A DNA stretch of 64,000 nucleotides from Atrichornis clamosus (taxonomy: Eukaryota; Chordata; Aves; Passeriformes; Menuridae), in contig WBMZ01014035.1 in the NCBI GenBank assembly GCA_013400975.1, positions 1 to 64,000 of the forward strand. The letters are read 5' to 3'. Of the stretch, positions 11,479-26,400 are shown piece after piece (position 1 is the stretch's first letter; each line of letters opens with the position of its first letter). Below the pieces are notes generated by a model. It searched no databases. It was not told where the DNA came from and was given only the letters and a program-made list of their open reading frames with translations. The position numbers and the translations under genes are program-made.

Positions 11479-14400
11479 CTGGGGGGGAAAGAAAGGACCC
11501 TGCAGTCAGCACTTCAGCTCCTCTCACTTCCCGACAGACATCAGTCACTGCTTTGGGAAGGGACACTCCAGCTGCTGAGGCAGCAGTTCCTATCTAGGGC
11601 AGGCAGCAGCCAGGCTTTTATCTCCTCACTGCTGTGGGAGCAGGGCTGTGACAGCAGCCCAGGGCCCTGGGAAGACTCATTTTGTTCAAAATAACACGTT
11701 CCTTGCATTGGGCACAGCTGGCTGGGAGTTCCACTGCAGCTGCCTCAGGTACGTCATGTTCATAGAATCCCAGAATGTCCTGAGCTGGAAGGGACCCACA
11801 GGATCACTGATCCAGCTCCTGGCCCTGAACAGACACCCCAACACCCCCACCTTGGGAGCGTTGTCCAAAAGCTCTTGGAGCTCTGGTAGCCTTGGGAATG
11901 TGCCCATTCCCTGGGGAGCCTGTTCAGTGCCCACCACCCTCTGGGGGAAGAACCTTTTCCTGAAATCCAACCTGAACCACCCTGACACAGCTCCAGCCGT
12001 TCCCTCAGGTCCTGAGGGAGAGCAGAGATCTGAGCTGCCCCTCTGGAGGAGCTGCAGACCCCCACGAGTTTCCCCTCAGTTTCTTCTTCTCCAGCTGAAC
12101 ATTCCAAGTGCCCTCAGCTGCTTTGTATGGATTCCTCTCTAGACCCTTCACAATCCTCACAGCCCTCCTTTCTTGGTGCTGACGTTCTCAGCTCAGGCAG
12201 CCGGTGGAGAAAGGCAGAGCAGGAGGGTCCAGGAGGGCACTGAGAGCCCCTGTGGGGCCCAGCTCAGCCTTCTCAACTTCCCCTCTGGAAGGGAATGAAG
12301 CTCAATTTCCATATTTCAGTTGCCCCCCCTGTGTGGCCCAGCTCAGCCTTCTCAACTTCCCCTCTGGAAGGGAATGAAGCTCAATTTCCATATTTCAGTT
12401 GCTCCAACCAGACTGAGAATAGATCTCTCTGTTTTTATTCATTACATCAAGGCAGAGCCTCCCTGGCTCTTGGGCCACAGACACAGCCAGGACAGCACAC
12501 ACATCCTTATCCTTGGATTCCGATCACTTTTAGGTCATTTGAATGGGCACTTGCTGAAACAGTTGTTCCCCAGCCATGAGCACAGGACCAGGCCAATAAA
12601 TGTTTGTGCTGGCACCTTCCTCTACTTCACCCTTGGAAAGCACAAGTCTGCCCAGCAAAAAACCAGCCTTGTTCAGACAGGGAGCTCCCCACACGCTCAG
12701 TCTCTGCTGACATTCCAGCTTGGACTGTGTGGATACATAGCTGGGAACAAGCACCTCACTTACTCCAGCACCCTGGAGTGCCCTGGGATGTTTGCCTCTC
12801 CCACAGCCTGCCATACCCCAGTCCTGGGCTTTAGCCACCAGGCTTTGAAACCACCCCAAATCATCCCAGGCACCCTCTTCAAATTCAGATTTCAGAAGAC
12901 CCCATTTGCAGCTGGCTGCTCAGCAACCCCAAAAGGCCTTCAGCAAATGGAGGAATAAATAAAATACAACTATCCAGTTATCCAGTTAGGATCCTTGAAA
13001 CAGGAATGACACTGGAAGTCTCTCTCTGCCACAGGGAAGGCATTTTCTGCACCACCACCTCTTCAGCAGCTACAGTAACATCCCCTTTGTGCTTTGGCTG
13101 TCACCTGTCAGAGTGCCATCTGCCATCAGGTCCTGGATTCTGTTAATTGCATCCTGTGCAGAAGGGAAAAAAAGGAATAACAAACTGATCAAAAGGGAAG
13201 CAAAAAACATTTCACATGTTCAGATAAACTACAGAGGTTTACATTTAAATCTCTCAGGGTTAAGGAATTCACTGCTCCCACACAGACAGATGCAACAAGA
13301 ACTTAGGTCTTAGAGGGATTAATGTTTTGCATTTTGGGGTGTTCAAATTAAATTCCCTGCCCCCCAAAAGACTTTTATTGCCATTACTTGGCTGTTCCAA
13401 GGAGCAGGGGGTTACAGGAATCTTCCCATGGGAAGGCTGTGCAGTGCCACTGCAACAGGCAAATTCCATGAAGCACACTGAGGTTGTCCCAGGACCTTGC
13501 TCAATACATTCCACAGGTTTTTTTTAATATCTTTTCCTGCTGCTTTTAAGAGCAAACCCCTTCTACCAAACCAAAGCAACAACTTGTTGAATTTATGGCT
13601 GGGTTTACTCTACAGTGACTCCAACCATGCAGTTCTAAGCCTTGGCTTCTGCAGTTCTGCCTCTCTCTTTTTCTTGTAGTTACAGGACTGCAGAAGGAAA
13701 TAATAGTTTAGATTTTGAGCAGATGAATTCCTCTAAGTAACCCCTTAAGTCACTGCATACTCCAATGGAGTTCTGGTTTAAGAAGGAGGCAGGGGCACAG
13801 CAGCCTGGACTCAGGGCAGGGGGAGCTGCTGTGAAGGGGCACCCCAAGAGCAGAGCAGGTACAGAACAGAAAACATTGCTCTGTTTTAGATTCCAAAACA
13901 CAATAGGATCCACCAACCAACAGGCAGCTGTGCAAGAGGCAGACTGAGCACTTCTCACTGAAGTAAGAAGTGTAGGCCAGCAATCCTTCCCTGCCTGGCT
14001 GCTGCTTTGATGAATGGCCACCTTTTCAAGGTTGATTTGCTGATCTTCACCCAAATCCAAGCATTTTCAGTAATGCTCAGACACTTGCATAACGTTTTAC
14101 CCTTATTTACCTACTATCTCTCCTGTCATTTTAAATCTGTTGCTTGTACTTGAACCCCAAAAATTAGCACTTACACCCCAAAAGTCAGTGCTTACCTGTG
14201 TCCTTAAACCCAAATGTGAGGCCAAGTCCTCCAGCTGGATAACCTTTGTTTTCTATGGAAACAAACAAGAGTTAAACCCAGCTGATGAATTAGAAGGTTG
14301 GTGTATTTTTTTTTCCATTCAAATAAAAAAATGCATTTACCAGACAAAGCAGAACCTGTCCCTCTAACTTTTCTTAGTAAGCACTTTCCTCTGATGAAAA

Positions 14401-17400
14401 ACTCCCAAGTTACCTAAACCAGTGAGCTCTGTGGAAAGACTGAGTGCTCTGACCCACTCAGGGGAAGACGCAAACACATCTGCCAGCACTCACCCTGGAC
14501 TTTTCCTTACATCAGGATGAGAACAAGGAACAGCCATGGCTCTGTTCTTGCACCACCTGAGTTTCTCAGCTGCCACCTTTAATTTACAGCGTGCTTTATG
14601 GAGATCCCTTTTTCTTTGAGGGATGTTTCAAGGCACCTTTTAGAATGATCACTGGTGTGTATCAGCACACATAAAATCCAGCCAAGACTGGCAGCATTAA
14701 GTGCTTTAGTCTGTTTTACTGATGTCATGTGTATTAATGCCATAATAATCTTCCTAAGCAAGCCAACACCTTATTAAAATTGTCACTGTTGGAACTGCAA
14801 ATTGTCATTTTGCTTTTGACAGATTGTTACTGCAGCTCTTCTCAGTCAGGGCACAGTCACCACTGCTCACATCTGGTTTTATGCTTCCCTGTAGCTCCAG
14901 AGAAAACACCTGGGGTACTTGTCTGGAGCTACTTGGTTCCTGTTTTCTTCTCTGCCAAAGTTTTAGGAACTCATCTGTTTAATTACAAAAGGATGCATTG
15001 TTTATGGAAAATAAGCTTGGAAAATACAAAACTGTTGAAAAGTTCAATTAATGTTCAGGACTACATTCCTAAAATCCATGTATGTTTGGCCACAGGAGCT
15101 GCCATCTCCATTAACAAATTAAATACTTCAGACAATGAAGTCATTTGTTTCTGATCTTGAGAGCACACTGAAGGACACTGAAGAAATAAAGAGAGGCTAA
15201 AATAGATTAATCTCTTTCATTAATAAAATCAGACCAAAAAAAAGCCACACACAGACTCAGTAGTTGTGAAGTTCGATGCAGCCAAGCTAGAGAACTGAAT
15301 ACCATGGACTGAACACATGGAACTGGAACCAGTCCATGGAATTCAGTTCTCAGAGCTGGGAACTGCCAACATTCGTCACATCTTCTTTTAAAAGGACTGG
15401 GGGGGTGTTGGTGCAAAGCCACAGAAACAAGAAGAACAGGACTTAAACCTTCACTTAAAGATATTCACCCTCAGTGACCAAGTTTAGTGGAAGCTTTCCA
15501 AGAGAGATCCTGCTGCAAGAGCCCAAGGGGCTGGGGTGGAGTGAGGGGAAGCATTCCCCACACACACTGTGAAACACAATGACAACGTGAGGTCCTAAGG
15601 GAATAAAACACTTCACCACATGTGTCACGTTACGGAGACAGGCCTCACTTTCCTAGAGCAACATAAACTCATCCACGTTTTCCTGAACTCCTTTAATTTG
15701 AGGTGTGATGCTGCTGTTGTCTCCAGCAAGGGATGGAACAGAGCAAGAGGCTGCATTTTACTTCCAGCACCATGGGATGAGTTATCTCCAGTCAGTTATA
15801 CCAGTGTAAGTTATTCAACAGAAGAGCTAAATTCAATTTTATCTTTTAAAAAATGCCAATTACTCTTAATTTATACATTTTTCAGACAGCTACGAGCAGC
15901 TCAGCACTGCTTCCTGTCAATGGTTTCTGTGAACAGAACACAAGATGAGGGCAATACGTAATCTATACATTAAGCACACTTTCACAAGATTAAAGAAAAA
16001 TACTTAAACTTGCAAAAGAAAGCAATGCCCCAGTTCTGCAGCTCAGCTCTGCAAAGGAAATCAGGTGTCGAAACGCTTCGGAATTCGGTTTTCAGCCCAA
16101 GTTTAATTTCTCTGACGTCAAGATGAAGTGACTGATATAAAACTTAGAGCTTGAACACCCAACTGAGATTTGTGACTAATCTGGTCCCTCCACCACAACC
16201 CCCAGGGCAACGGGCAGAGCCTGACCTGGCTGTGTCATCCCTCAGAAACATCCCAGTGTTTGTGGGAGATCCCAAGGGACACCGGAATCTCCTCTTGTTT
16301 TACCCAAGGACACAGGAGGCAGAGCAGCCCAGCAGAGCTTTGGAGGGGCTCCACACTGAGCTCCTGCCTGGCAGTCACTCCAGTGACTCCCTAGGGAGAG
16401 TTATCCATGAGGCAAAGCTGTCTTTAAGTCCAGGAGATAAATCTGCTTGTAAGTCCAGGGGTTGGCTGGGATCATGGACATGCAAGGCTGGCCCAAAGTG
16501 CGAGATTTTGGAACACAAAATGATTAAGAGCTCACTAAGTATACAACTGATTTGCTTACTAAAGAAGCCTTTCACACACATGCCACACATCCTGAGAGTT
16601 CAGTTTCCAGTGAAGGAAGAAAGGGATTCATTAGGAAAAAAGATTTGCATCACACTGTTAGAGTGAGAGGAGAAAAATGCATCTGACCTTTGATATACCA
16701 CGAGTGGAGAGCAAAGCATTTGTCCCTACAGATCAAAAGCTGAAACCCTCACGAACACACCCCAGGTTTTAAATACCCCATCATACAATGTGATGAAAGG
16801 GAGACTAACACACCCTGCTTAAAACAAGTGATCTTCCTCTTAAATAGCTCTGCCAAATTAAGACACCATTGCAAATTGCATGGATAAAACCAAGTGAAGG
16901 AATCACACGAAAAGGTGGGATTGACCTTTCCAATGCCAGTGTCTGAGGCCCAAAAACCTCCTGCAGTGCTGGAACAGCAACTCTCCTTCCTGCTGATCTC
17001 AGATGGAGAGATTGTTTCCTAAATCAGTAGCTGATGTTCACAAACAAAAAAGCCTGAGTGTCCCAAATCCCAATGAACAGCAAACATTGCTGTCCATAAA
17101 CTCTGAGGGTGATCCACCAGGTCTGTCTTTATAAAAAAGGGTAAGAGCCACATCCTGCCCAAAAAAGCCAAGACACGGCTGTAATTAAACTACTTTAACA
17201 AGGATGGATGTGCTTGTGCTGATTAAGTAAATAACACTCATTGAAGGTCTCACTTTTGTTACTCGTTGAATATTTAAGTGAATTAAAGACGAAGTAAAGA
17301 TGTCCCTCTTTGGTAAAAGGTATTTCAGACAATATAACAAGTATGGAAGGGGGAGAAAGACCAATGGCAGCTTACCTTAACATATTCCAGGAATTCCAAA

Positions 17401-20400
17401 AGAAAGCTGCGAGACTGGATACAGCAAGGAAAACAATTGTTATTTTAAATTCATGAGCATTAAATGCATCAAAAACATGCTGAGTACAAATATTACAGAA
17501 GTCTTTAGCTTGCTTACTTCTGAAGTTTTAACTAGAGATACTGAACTGGAAACAAAAGTAATCTAGATTTAATCTTAATGAGAGATTTGCAACAGGTATT
17601 TTCTGAAACAGAGTGTGGCTCGGGATTTTCTGAAAGGAAATCATAAAACCTCTTATTCTTCCCATCACATACACCCTGAAATAACCACGTCTGTGTGAGC
17701 TGGAGCATTGCTAAGTCACACACAGACACCAAGGCCATTTTGGGCAGAGGTAAAACCCAGAGTGGCTCAGGACACAGCTCCTGCAGGTGGCCAAGGGCAG
17801 CACAGCTGCACAACACCCGTGGAGGCTCAGCCACGTCGAAGCCGTGCACCTGAAATCCGGGGCCTTCCTGGGCAGCTCCATTTCAAAGGCAATACAAACA
17901 ACGTGCATTGAAGTTAACAGGAGATCAGGTTACCCTGCAACCCTGGAAATCAATCAGCCTTAATTAACTGCTTAGCTCCGGACTCAGGAGCTTGATTTTC
18001 AGCACAGCAGCCCCAACAACACCAGGCAGAGTCAGCTTTTTTAACAGGATACCGAAATGCTTCAGCACTTCAGCCACCGTGAGGCAAGCCTGCTGTCTCC
18101 AAATAACTATGTACCTGTTATTATTTCTGAATGTGGCTTTTAAATCACCTGCAATTAAAGTTCCAACTCCCCAGCCCTACCAAAGTTATCTCTGGTTGAG
18201 ATCCAGGCACCATCAGCTGCCTGCCAAGCTCTTTTAGGTGAGGAACACCCTCCTCTCTTCTGACATATGGAAAGACAAATTTCTCCTTGACAGGCAGCTG
18301 TAGGAACATGGACAATAAACACATTCCAGCTTTCAAGGGTGTCTAAAGTGGAACACATTAATATTTAGGGATAACCTCATCTTCTAACAGGATAGGCAGA
18401 GATTTCTGAAGGAACTTTCAATAAAAGTGTGCATTTTGCTGTTCACTGCATCTTAGGGAACTCCCCATCACCAGATATAACTTCTCTTGGTGTTAATCCT
18501 GCTGTGATGGAGGAATTTTTCTTGATGGGAAGGGGTCCATGGTGAGAACTTGTAATGAGTCAATGCTGCTTGACACCAGGCACAATCTCCTCAGCTCAAA
18601 GCCACTCTCAGTCACACTAAAGCAAATCCATTTAATTCTACAGAGTCACTTCAGCAGAGGAGCAAATGCACACATGGCCCTGAAATAAATCCCTCCCAAG
18701 AAATGCACTGGACAGCTCAAATTGGCAGCTACAAGCCAAGAGCAATTCCAGAATGTGACAGCAAATAAATTGTGTCTAACAGGTTTTTAGCAGACAGAAG
18801 AAGAACTCTGCCTCCCACCACAGCAGAACTTTTCCAGGTTTGCTGTGATATTACATCAAGTGTCACGTTTCAACCACCACCCCCAGCAGCTCTGCAGACG
18901 GGCACAGGAGCAGCACTGTGTGTTTGTGCTGAGAATCCCCTTATCAGAACCCTTTTGAGACAAGAGCTTGGTTTTCCATCTGATTTCACAGCCGTTCCCT
19001 CGATGTAGAAAATAAAACCAAAGCCAAGCAATTGCCCCCCAAATCTGTGGGCACTATCAAACTCAAACTCAGCTTCACTGGCTCACTCTCTATGGGCAAG
19101 GCAGAGCCGCTGACAGTGAGGGATGACCTGAATTCCAGAGTGAGTTCTGTTTCAGTCCTTGGACACAGGGAGGACAGAACTCATTTCCAGCCATAGACAT
19201 TCCCCTCCGAACTCTACACTAACCCGCAGGAGTCTGGTACGAGGAACTGCAGCATTCCCCAGGAAATACTCCAGGTGAACCTGTGCCACAGACACCACTG
19301 AGCTTTCACAAGCAAAAACCTTCGGCTGACTCCTGCTTTCAAGTCCATTTTTCAGCAGACAGAATGCAGTAAGTCCAACAAAGAGAAGGGAAACAGCAGA
19401 ACCAGCCCCACATACCTGTTCCTCTGTCATTGATTCTTCAACCCCTTCCTCTTCAACTACAAAACTCTCCTTCAGCTTCAGGTACTCCTCATACTCTCTC
19501 TTCTCCTCTTCTTCCTTTGCCTTCCTTTTTTCTTCTTCCTGGACAGAAAAGATGACAAGTGGTCAGTTTGTCCCTCCCCAAGTCAGGCTTTAAATGAAGC
19601 AGCACGTTCTTTATCTGCAGGCAGGACATGAAAAGTTTTAAAAATGAATCTAATTTGTCCCTTGATGGCATAATCAGTTTCACAAGCCACCCTTGAGCCA
19701 GTGACCACCTCACACACAGAGCTGGCTTGCACACCAAGGCTGCTTCCTACCAGATCTGAGAGAGGGCAGAAAACCACTCTTAAATAGCAACCTGCCTGCC
19801 TCATTTGCATCAATCTGGTTCTTCTGACAGGAAGTCCCTGCCCCTCCCTGCACTTTGATGCAACATCCACACTTTTGGTAGCTGGCCCCAGTTCTGCTCT
19901 GACACTACAGAACGTTGGGAGCGCTCACAAGGAACAGTGGAGTTACACTCGTGTCCCTCTGTGTGGGAGGAAGAGCTGCCCTGTCAAAGATTCAAGTAAA
20001 ATCAAGTTTTCAAGTAAAATCTCTTTTTAGTATTTTAGAATTTTTAGTCTTTAGTATTCAGGCATATTTTAGGCATAGAAGGCAAGCCATGATTGTATTT
20101 TAAAAAAGGGGGTTTTACATGTTTGATTGTTAACCAAAAGCTGCAGGCTCTGCTTTTAGTTATCTGCAATAAAAAAACTTCGTTGCCTACCCTGAAGTAA
20201 GTATGAAAGTGTTAAAGCCCACAATAAAGCTGACCCAGAAAATCCAAGCCCACCATCACTGACATGATGATGTATGGTTTTGCAGAACTCACACCTTCAC
20301 AAAGCAAAATGGTGATTAAAGGTTTGGGAATGTGACAAATTACTCAAAAATGTTTCAAATAAGAACAGGTTTTTACTGGGGACTCATAAATTTGCAGCTT

Positions 20401-23400
20401 TCCATTATTTTCTTTTAAAATTTGTTTTGCTCTTCTCCAAAACCCTTCTCACTTTTAACTTTGAAGGCTGGACTTGATGATCTTGGAGGCCTTTTCCAAT
20501 GTAAATGATTCATTCTATGGCTCACACAGAACAAAAATGTTTCCTTACAGGTTTCTTCCATGGGGAAATTTATGTTTGTGCAGCACCTTGGACAATGAGA
20601 TTCCAAATGGACTGGACTCTAGCTCTATCACATTCCAGAGGCTGATTAAAACAAACAGGTGAGTTCTTCAGATTTCAGTGACAATCTCAGGGCATTCCTT
20701 TACCATTAGCACAGGAACTGATCTTTTAAAGAACAATTATATTGATTTCTAAATGCTTGCCATGCTACCACTTTGACACTAATATGGTAATTGCTTCCTT
20801 GAAGAGCTGAAGGTAAATATTTGTTCCATTAAAACAGGGAGAGACAGGAACAGGTCATTAAGTATAGAGAAAAATATCCCTATTAAAAAGATGCCGTGTA
20901 AGGCTAAAACCAGCAAGGTACCAGAAGTGGGGATGGGAGAGCTGCCCTTTGATAAAAAACAAAGAGAAGAGTATTTGGTCCCAATTTTAGTTTATCAAAT
21001 TCCCAGAAACTCAGGAGAAAGAATCCTGCCAACATCCAAGAATGAGAAAAACAGGACTGAAAGGATCTTACTGTATCTGCAAAGCCAAAGCCATTTTTTT
21101 AGCTGCTATCTCATGAAAAAATCTACAGATCTGAGGAAGCTCTTGAGACAAAACAAAATCATTTTTGGGTCATTCATCACCACAATTAGTCCAACAGCAG
21201 ATCTTATTCCTTATATGCACTACAGATGCCAAGAGCAACATAACCATATTTCATTTGGAAGTAACAGCAATTGTTCTTTTCTTGTAAGTGCATTAAATTT
21301 AATCTTGATCCTAGAAAGACAAGAATAATGTTCTTCCCCTGGTCCGTTAGGTAGTAATTCAAGAGGATTTGAAATGAGGAAAAAGCCTGATCACAAAACC
21401 TGAAAACTGCTTTGGTAAATAACTTCTAGATAGTTCTGCAAAAAAAAAATCAGAAGACAGTGTCCCATTTGTAACTGAGAGCAACAATAACTAAAATATA
21501 TTTTCCTGCTTCTGGAAGGTCTAACAAAGGAACAAGGCTCCTTCCTGTGTTCCTTCCTTACCTGAAGAACAGCACCTTCCATTTTTTTGAACATCCCAGC
21601 ACGTTGCTCTCAGCGCTTCATTCCAACACAGGCAGAAAATCAGCTCTGCTGTGAGACTGGCGAAGCACTCAGCTACCAGCCCCTCTTTTGCTTAAAAGCC
21701 AACAGGAGTTTGTTTCCCAGATCCTAAATTTTGAGCAGCAGAGCATTTCCAGGTGGTCTGAGCCACTGCTTTGGTAGCTGAAGCGTGTCAGCCCTCAAAG
21801 CTTCCTGGTGGTTGTAGCCTCTTCCATAACACTAAGTATTTCCAGATGCTTTTCCATCTAATAATTAAAAATTCATGCAGAATCTCATATGCTTCATAAC
21901 CTAAATTCACCTATGATCCAATCTGTAGAAAAAGCAGGATTTAACCAAACTGTGACCTGGTTCAGAGCCACTGTTCAGAGGAGAGATGACTCTGTGCAGC
22001 CGCACAGGGAGAAGCAACAAGCAACGTGGAGGCTGAGCAGGGGAACCCTGGTGCAGTCAGGATGTCTGGGAACATTTATTCCCAGCTTTTTTTTTGTTCC
22101 ACCATCACACCAGCCCTCTTCTCTCACACGCTCATGGAGCAGTTGCACGCAAGCTGCAGGTCAAGGTTAGGCAGCAGCATTCCCACAAAAGCCAGTGTTC
22201 CCACACAAATAACCCGCGCACGGACGCAGTGGCAGCCCCTCGGGGGCTCCTCACGGGACTGAGCCCAGGGCCTTGTGCCAGCCACACGGAGGGCACTGGG
22301 CTCAGCCACACCTTGCAAACCCCACATCTTGGTCCCTCGGGTTTCCTCAGCCCTCCCCACTGAGCTCGCAGCAAGCTGAGAAGGTGGCTCGGAGCAGGGA
22401 AGGGCTGGGCCACCCCCCAGCCATGGGTGGGGTGCTGGGGAAATCCCAGCAGATGGAAATTTGGCACCTGCACATGCTCATCTGCAGCTGCCTGCCTTTT
22501 TTTTTTTTTTAAAGCAGGTTTGCTTCTCTCCTCACCCATCTAAACATTACCCAAACTGGGGGCTTGGACAGCGTAAGGATTTCTTTTGGATTAGTTTACT
22601 ACACTGCATGTGAAGAGCAAACTATCCCACTTTGATCGTATTTTACTGAACTAATAAATAAATAAACCAGTCACTCAAACCTTTGTTCCTTCTGTTCTTT
22701 TTCTCACAAAGTGTCCACAGTGTCACTGCTGGATGAACTCTACCTCTGCATGTTTGCTGCCAGCCTCGTGTGAGACCCAAGAGCTTCCAGAGCTCCATGC
22801 AGTCTGTGGATCTCCAGCACTCCACGAGACACTTTCCGACATGGTTATCCTTCCTGTGCTGGATCTGCTCAGCACCAGCTCCCCCTGCACCCAGTCCCAC
22901 CTGCCCACCAAGGACCTGGATGTGCTGTGAGGCTCCTTTCACATCATCACCTTCTGTTTGCCTCCTGCCTTGATCCCAGGGGTTATTTCCAAACACATTC
23001 CTTGATCCCAGTGATGATTTCCAAATACGTTCATTGTACCAACTGCACAAGAGTCCAGCCTTTTACCAGGTGAAACCCACAGCTCAGGCTTACAGCTGGA
23101 AGCACCCCTTGATTTTTGGGATCACTGATTGCTCAGGAGTTCTAGGATGCTGCTTGAGTGGAAAAGATCTCACTGCTAGTGAGGAAGGCAGAGCAAACAC
23201 TGGACACTCTTCAACCACCACCTGCTCCCTGTCATTCCTCTGGTTGCGGCTGTTTCCTGAACATTTGGATGAGGAAGAGCATCCCGGTGTCCATGCCAAA
23301 TGCTTTGAAGTTCATGGACCAAAGAAACCCTCCTTTTGCAGCACCCAGGTTTTGTATTGTTAGTGCAGGTTCTGCAGGAAGCAAGAAGGGACTTTTTAGT

Positions 23401-26400
23401 AAATAATCCGGCACAGAGCAGATGGATCTGTAGGATTCCTGCCTCCCTCACTGCTGAAACAGAGTAAGTATCCTTATCCCCTCAAAATCAGAGGAGAATG
23501 AGTTTTTTGCAAGCTTTCCAACTTGTACTTCCTTAGGAGAAATTAATTTTGAGGGAAGTACACACACTTGAAAACTGCTGCTTAAACTGCAATTATGGAG
23601 CAGTTCTCCATCAGCCTTCAGAAATGCTGATATTTATGTAGGAAATGCACTGTTTATGTAGGAAAAATGCTTATAAATACCAAACAGATAATGAAGAGCT
23701 CTGCTGAGAAATACACAAATCTTGATGTTCACACAATGACACAATAAAACAACTAAAACTTGGTGGCTCTTCTCACGTGATCAAACATCAAATCAAAGAG
23801 TCAAAACTTTAGGATCTTAGTTCTCAAAACCTTCAAGGGGATGACCTCTGTGATCATGGCCGATCCTCCTTTTCTGTAGCTCTGAAGACCCAGACTGTTT
23901 TTATGTAGGCACTTAAATATAAATTTACCAAAATCCCTGAGGCACAGGCAAAGGAAAAAGAGCAACCAGCAAGGTTTTGTATGAAGACTCTGCTTTGCAA
24001 CATCAGGGGAAGTTCACTCTCATTGATAAGGTGTCAGTTGGTAAACCAGCTCACCACCAAAAAACTCCAATAGTGAAAGGGAAATCCCCAGGGTAAAGCA
24101 GAGCTGAAGCAAATGCCAATTATAAAGGAGCTCCCTCAGGCCTGCAGCCAATCAGGTCAGCAGAACACTGCAAAGGAAACTTGAATTTAAAAATACATTG
24201 TCTGGTTTGCAACACTCAAGCCAAGGGGCAACCACATTTTATTTATAAGTGCATACAAATGCATTTAAGTAGAAGCAGGGTGGGTATTTTTCTCAAGAAT
24301 ATGCAAGATTTTAGCCCCCATAACTCCGTTAAGGTACAGTTCCCACCTGTCAGCACAATTTCAGTAGCAGTTCTTGGGAGAGAGACTGAAAAAAAGGTTC
24401 AAGTGGAATGTAGCTAACAAAGCTGTCTGTGCTTGTCTGGGGACTTGCCACTGGCACTGTACCTGCAGAAATACCCTGATGTACTGGAAAAGGAAGGGAA
24501 AAATGAGGCTATCTGACAAGTTTAACATTTCTCAGACAAACTTCAGTGATAAACTCTAAATTTCTTGTGCCTTGTGGGACTGTATAAACTACAGCAAAGT
24601 CAGTAACCAAAACACTTCTAAAAGGCCATACAGCCAGCTACCCCTGGTTCTTATCTCCTGACTACCGTCACTGCCTGAGCCACCTTTCAGAATTCTGCCT
24701 TTCCACCTCCTAACTTAGATGGGGGAATGGTATCATCACACGTGTAGTCCCCCAGGGCTTACTGGTGACAGAATACTGTTTGTGGAAATGAAGAGTTCCC
24801 TCTCTAGAGGAAAATAAGTGACATTTTATCCTATGTATTCTATAAACCCAGTGCTCCTTTCATTGCTTACAGAGGCTGCACCTTTTCCATCACACCATCA
24901 GTCTATAACAAATTGGAAAGATGTTAAGATCCTAAAGACAGGCTGTGCTTACAGGCACAGTAATCAAATATCCACTCAGTTTGCTTCCCCTCCCATCACT
25001 CTGTCAAGGCTGAACCACTGAAGGTTTGTTGTTACCACACTCCCCGTGGTGCTGCTGCCTTTGCTGACTGGAGCCTGAACATGGACAAGTCTTCAATTGT
25101 TCCGTTTCCTGCTAAAGATTCCCATGAAGACAGATTTAAAATCACTGGAAAACAGCTGAGGATGGACATTCAATATTGTCACTCATTTACTTTGATCCAC
25201 GCTCAAAACGTTCAGCAGTTACTGGATTATCAACTTAGACACAAGCAAAAAATAAAATATTGAAAGCACTTTCCTCTGAGAGGCAGAATAATGTTCCTGA
25301 TGTAGCCTGGTGGCTTGGCTTGCTGTCCTGATAAATACTTGGAAAACAAACAATTAAACCAAACTAAAATAGCTTAAAATTAGATTTAAGTAGCCAAGGA
25401 AGGTACTGGCTAAAGTGACCACCAAGCTGGATTCAGGCATTTGAGCAATCTTCCAAGTCCTAGTCAGTACTCTGTGGATTGTTGTGCACAAAATTTAAAA
25501 ATAAATAAATTTTTTAAAAAGCCAACAAAAAAAAAATCAGAGCCTTAGTTTGTATTCCTCTTTTTCACTGAGCTTTGTGAAATGAAAGTGCTTTAGTGCA
25601 GTCTTTACTAGGAATACTGAAAATTAAAACAGAAACAAATAAGAGTTTCCTCATTCAACCAAAAATAAAATTACACAGCTCTCAACAGAACAGAAACAAA
25701 ATTTAAAAAAAAAAAAGAATTCTGGGTGAAGAGATCTCTAGTTAGAATTTCACCCTTATTTTCTACTCAACTTTTCAACCATGCCTGACTGATCCTGATT
25801 ATCCAGCTACAGTGCTAAACCCCAGGTCAGACCCAGAGGCAGTCCCAGGACAACATCTGAGTCCTGTGCTACAGCTTCCTTTGAGCAGCTTGGCCAAGCT
25901 CAAGTGGAATTTGCTTAACAATTCACCTGCTGTGAATTCCCTGGCTGCCACTCAGGAAGGAACTGGAAGTTCCAGTGTCACTTGATGTCAGTGTCCAGCC
26001 AGTGTGTCCTCCCAATTCCCCCAAAGTACTGGAGTCATTTCAGCTCATTAGTCAGGGTTTCAAGAATACGAACTTCTCAGAACCTTAGGAAAGTATAAAA
26101 AAATAAAAGAAAATAAATCATGGGACTGGGTGGAGTCACACACCTAGAAGAAGAAATCACTGGAGGTGATTTATCTGAGTCCTCTGTACTGCCCAGCCCC
26201 ACAGACGTGTGCTTTAGAGGCAGAGCTCATCCTGCCTCTCTCTGAGCTGGAATCATGAGGGGGAGGAATTGGAATTACTCTGGAGAAAAGCAGAGTGGCT
26301 GCAGGGTCCACCAGGCAGAAGGGTTTGGGAAGGGGAGAAGTTTTATCCATGGATCCAGAGGAAGCCAGGTTAGCACACACCTCGGCTGAGTTTCAGGGTG

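Larger units (their letters stand above)
11479..13104 (-). other. DDRGK1 intron 8
   Basis: 1,626 bp. It holds a minus-oriented CR1 (11760-12175) and a 79-bp tandem duplication (12247-12403). No other gene seen. Confidence 0.9.

Noticed and set aside
22643..23050. 135-codon minus-strand open frame in intron 4
   Set aside because: No domain, no splice sites matching the frame, and it overlaps a small tandem duplication.
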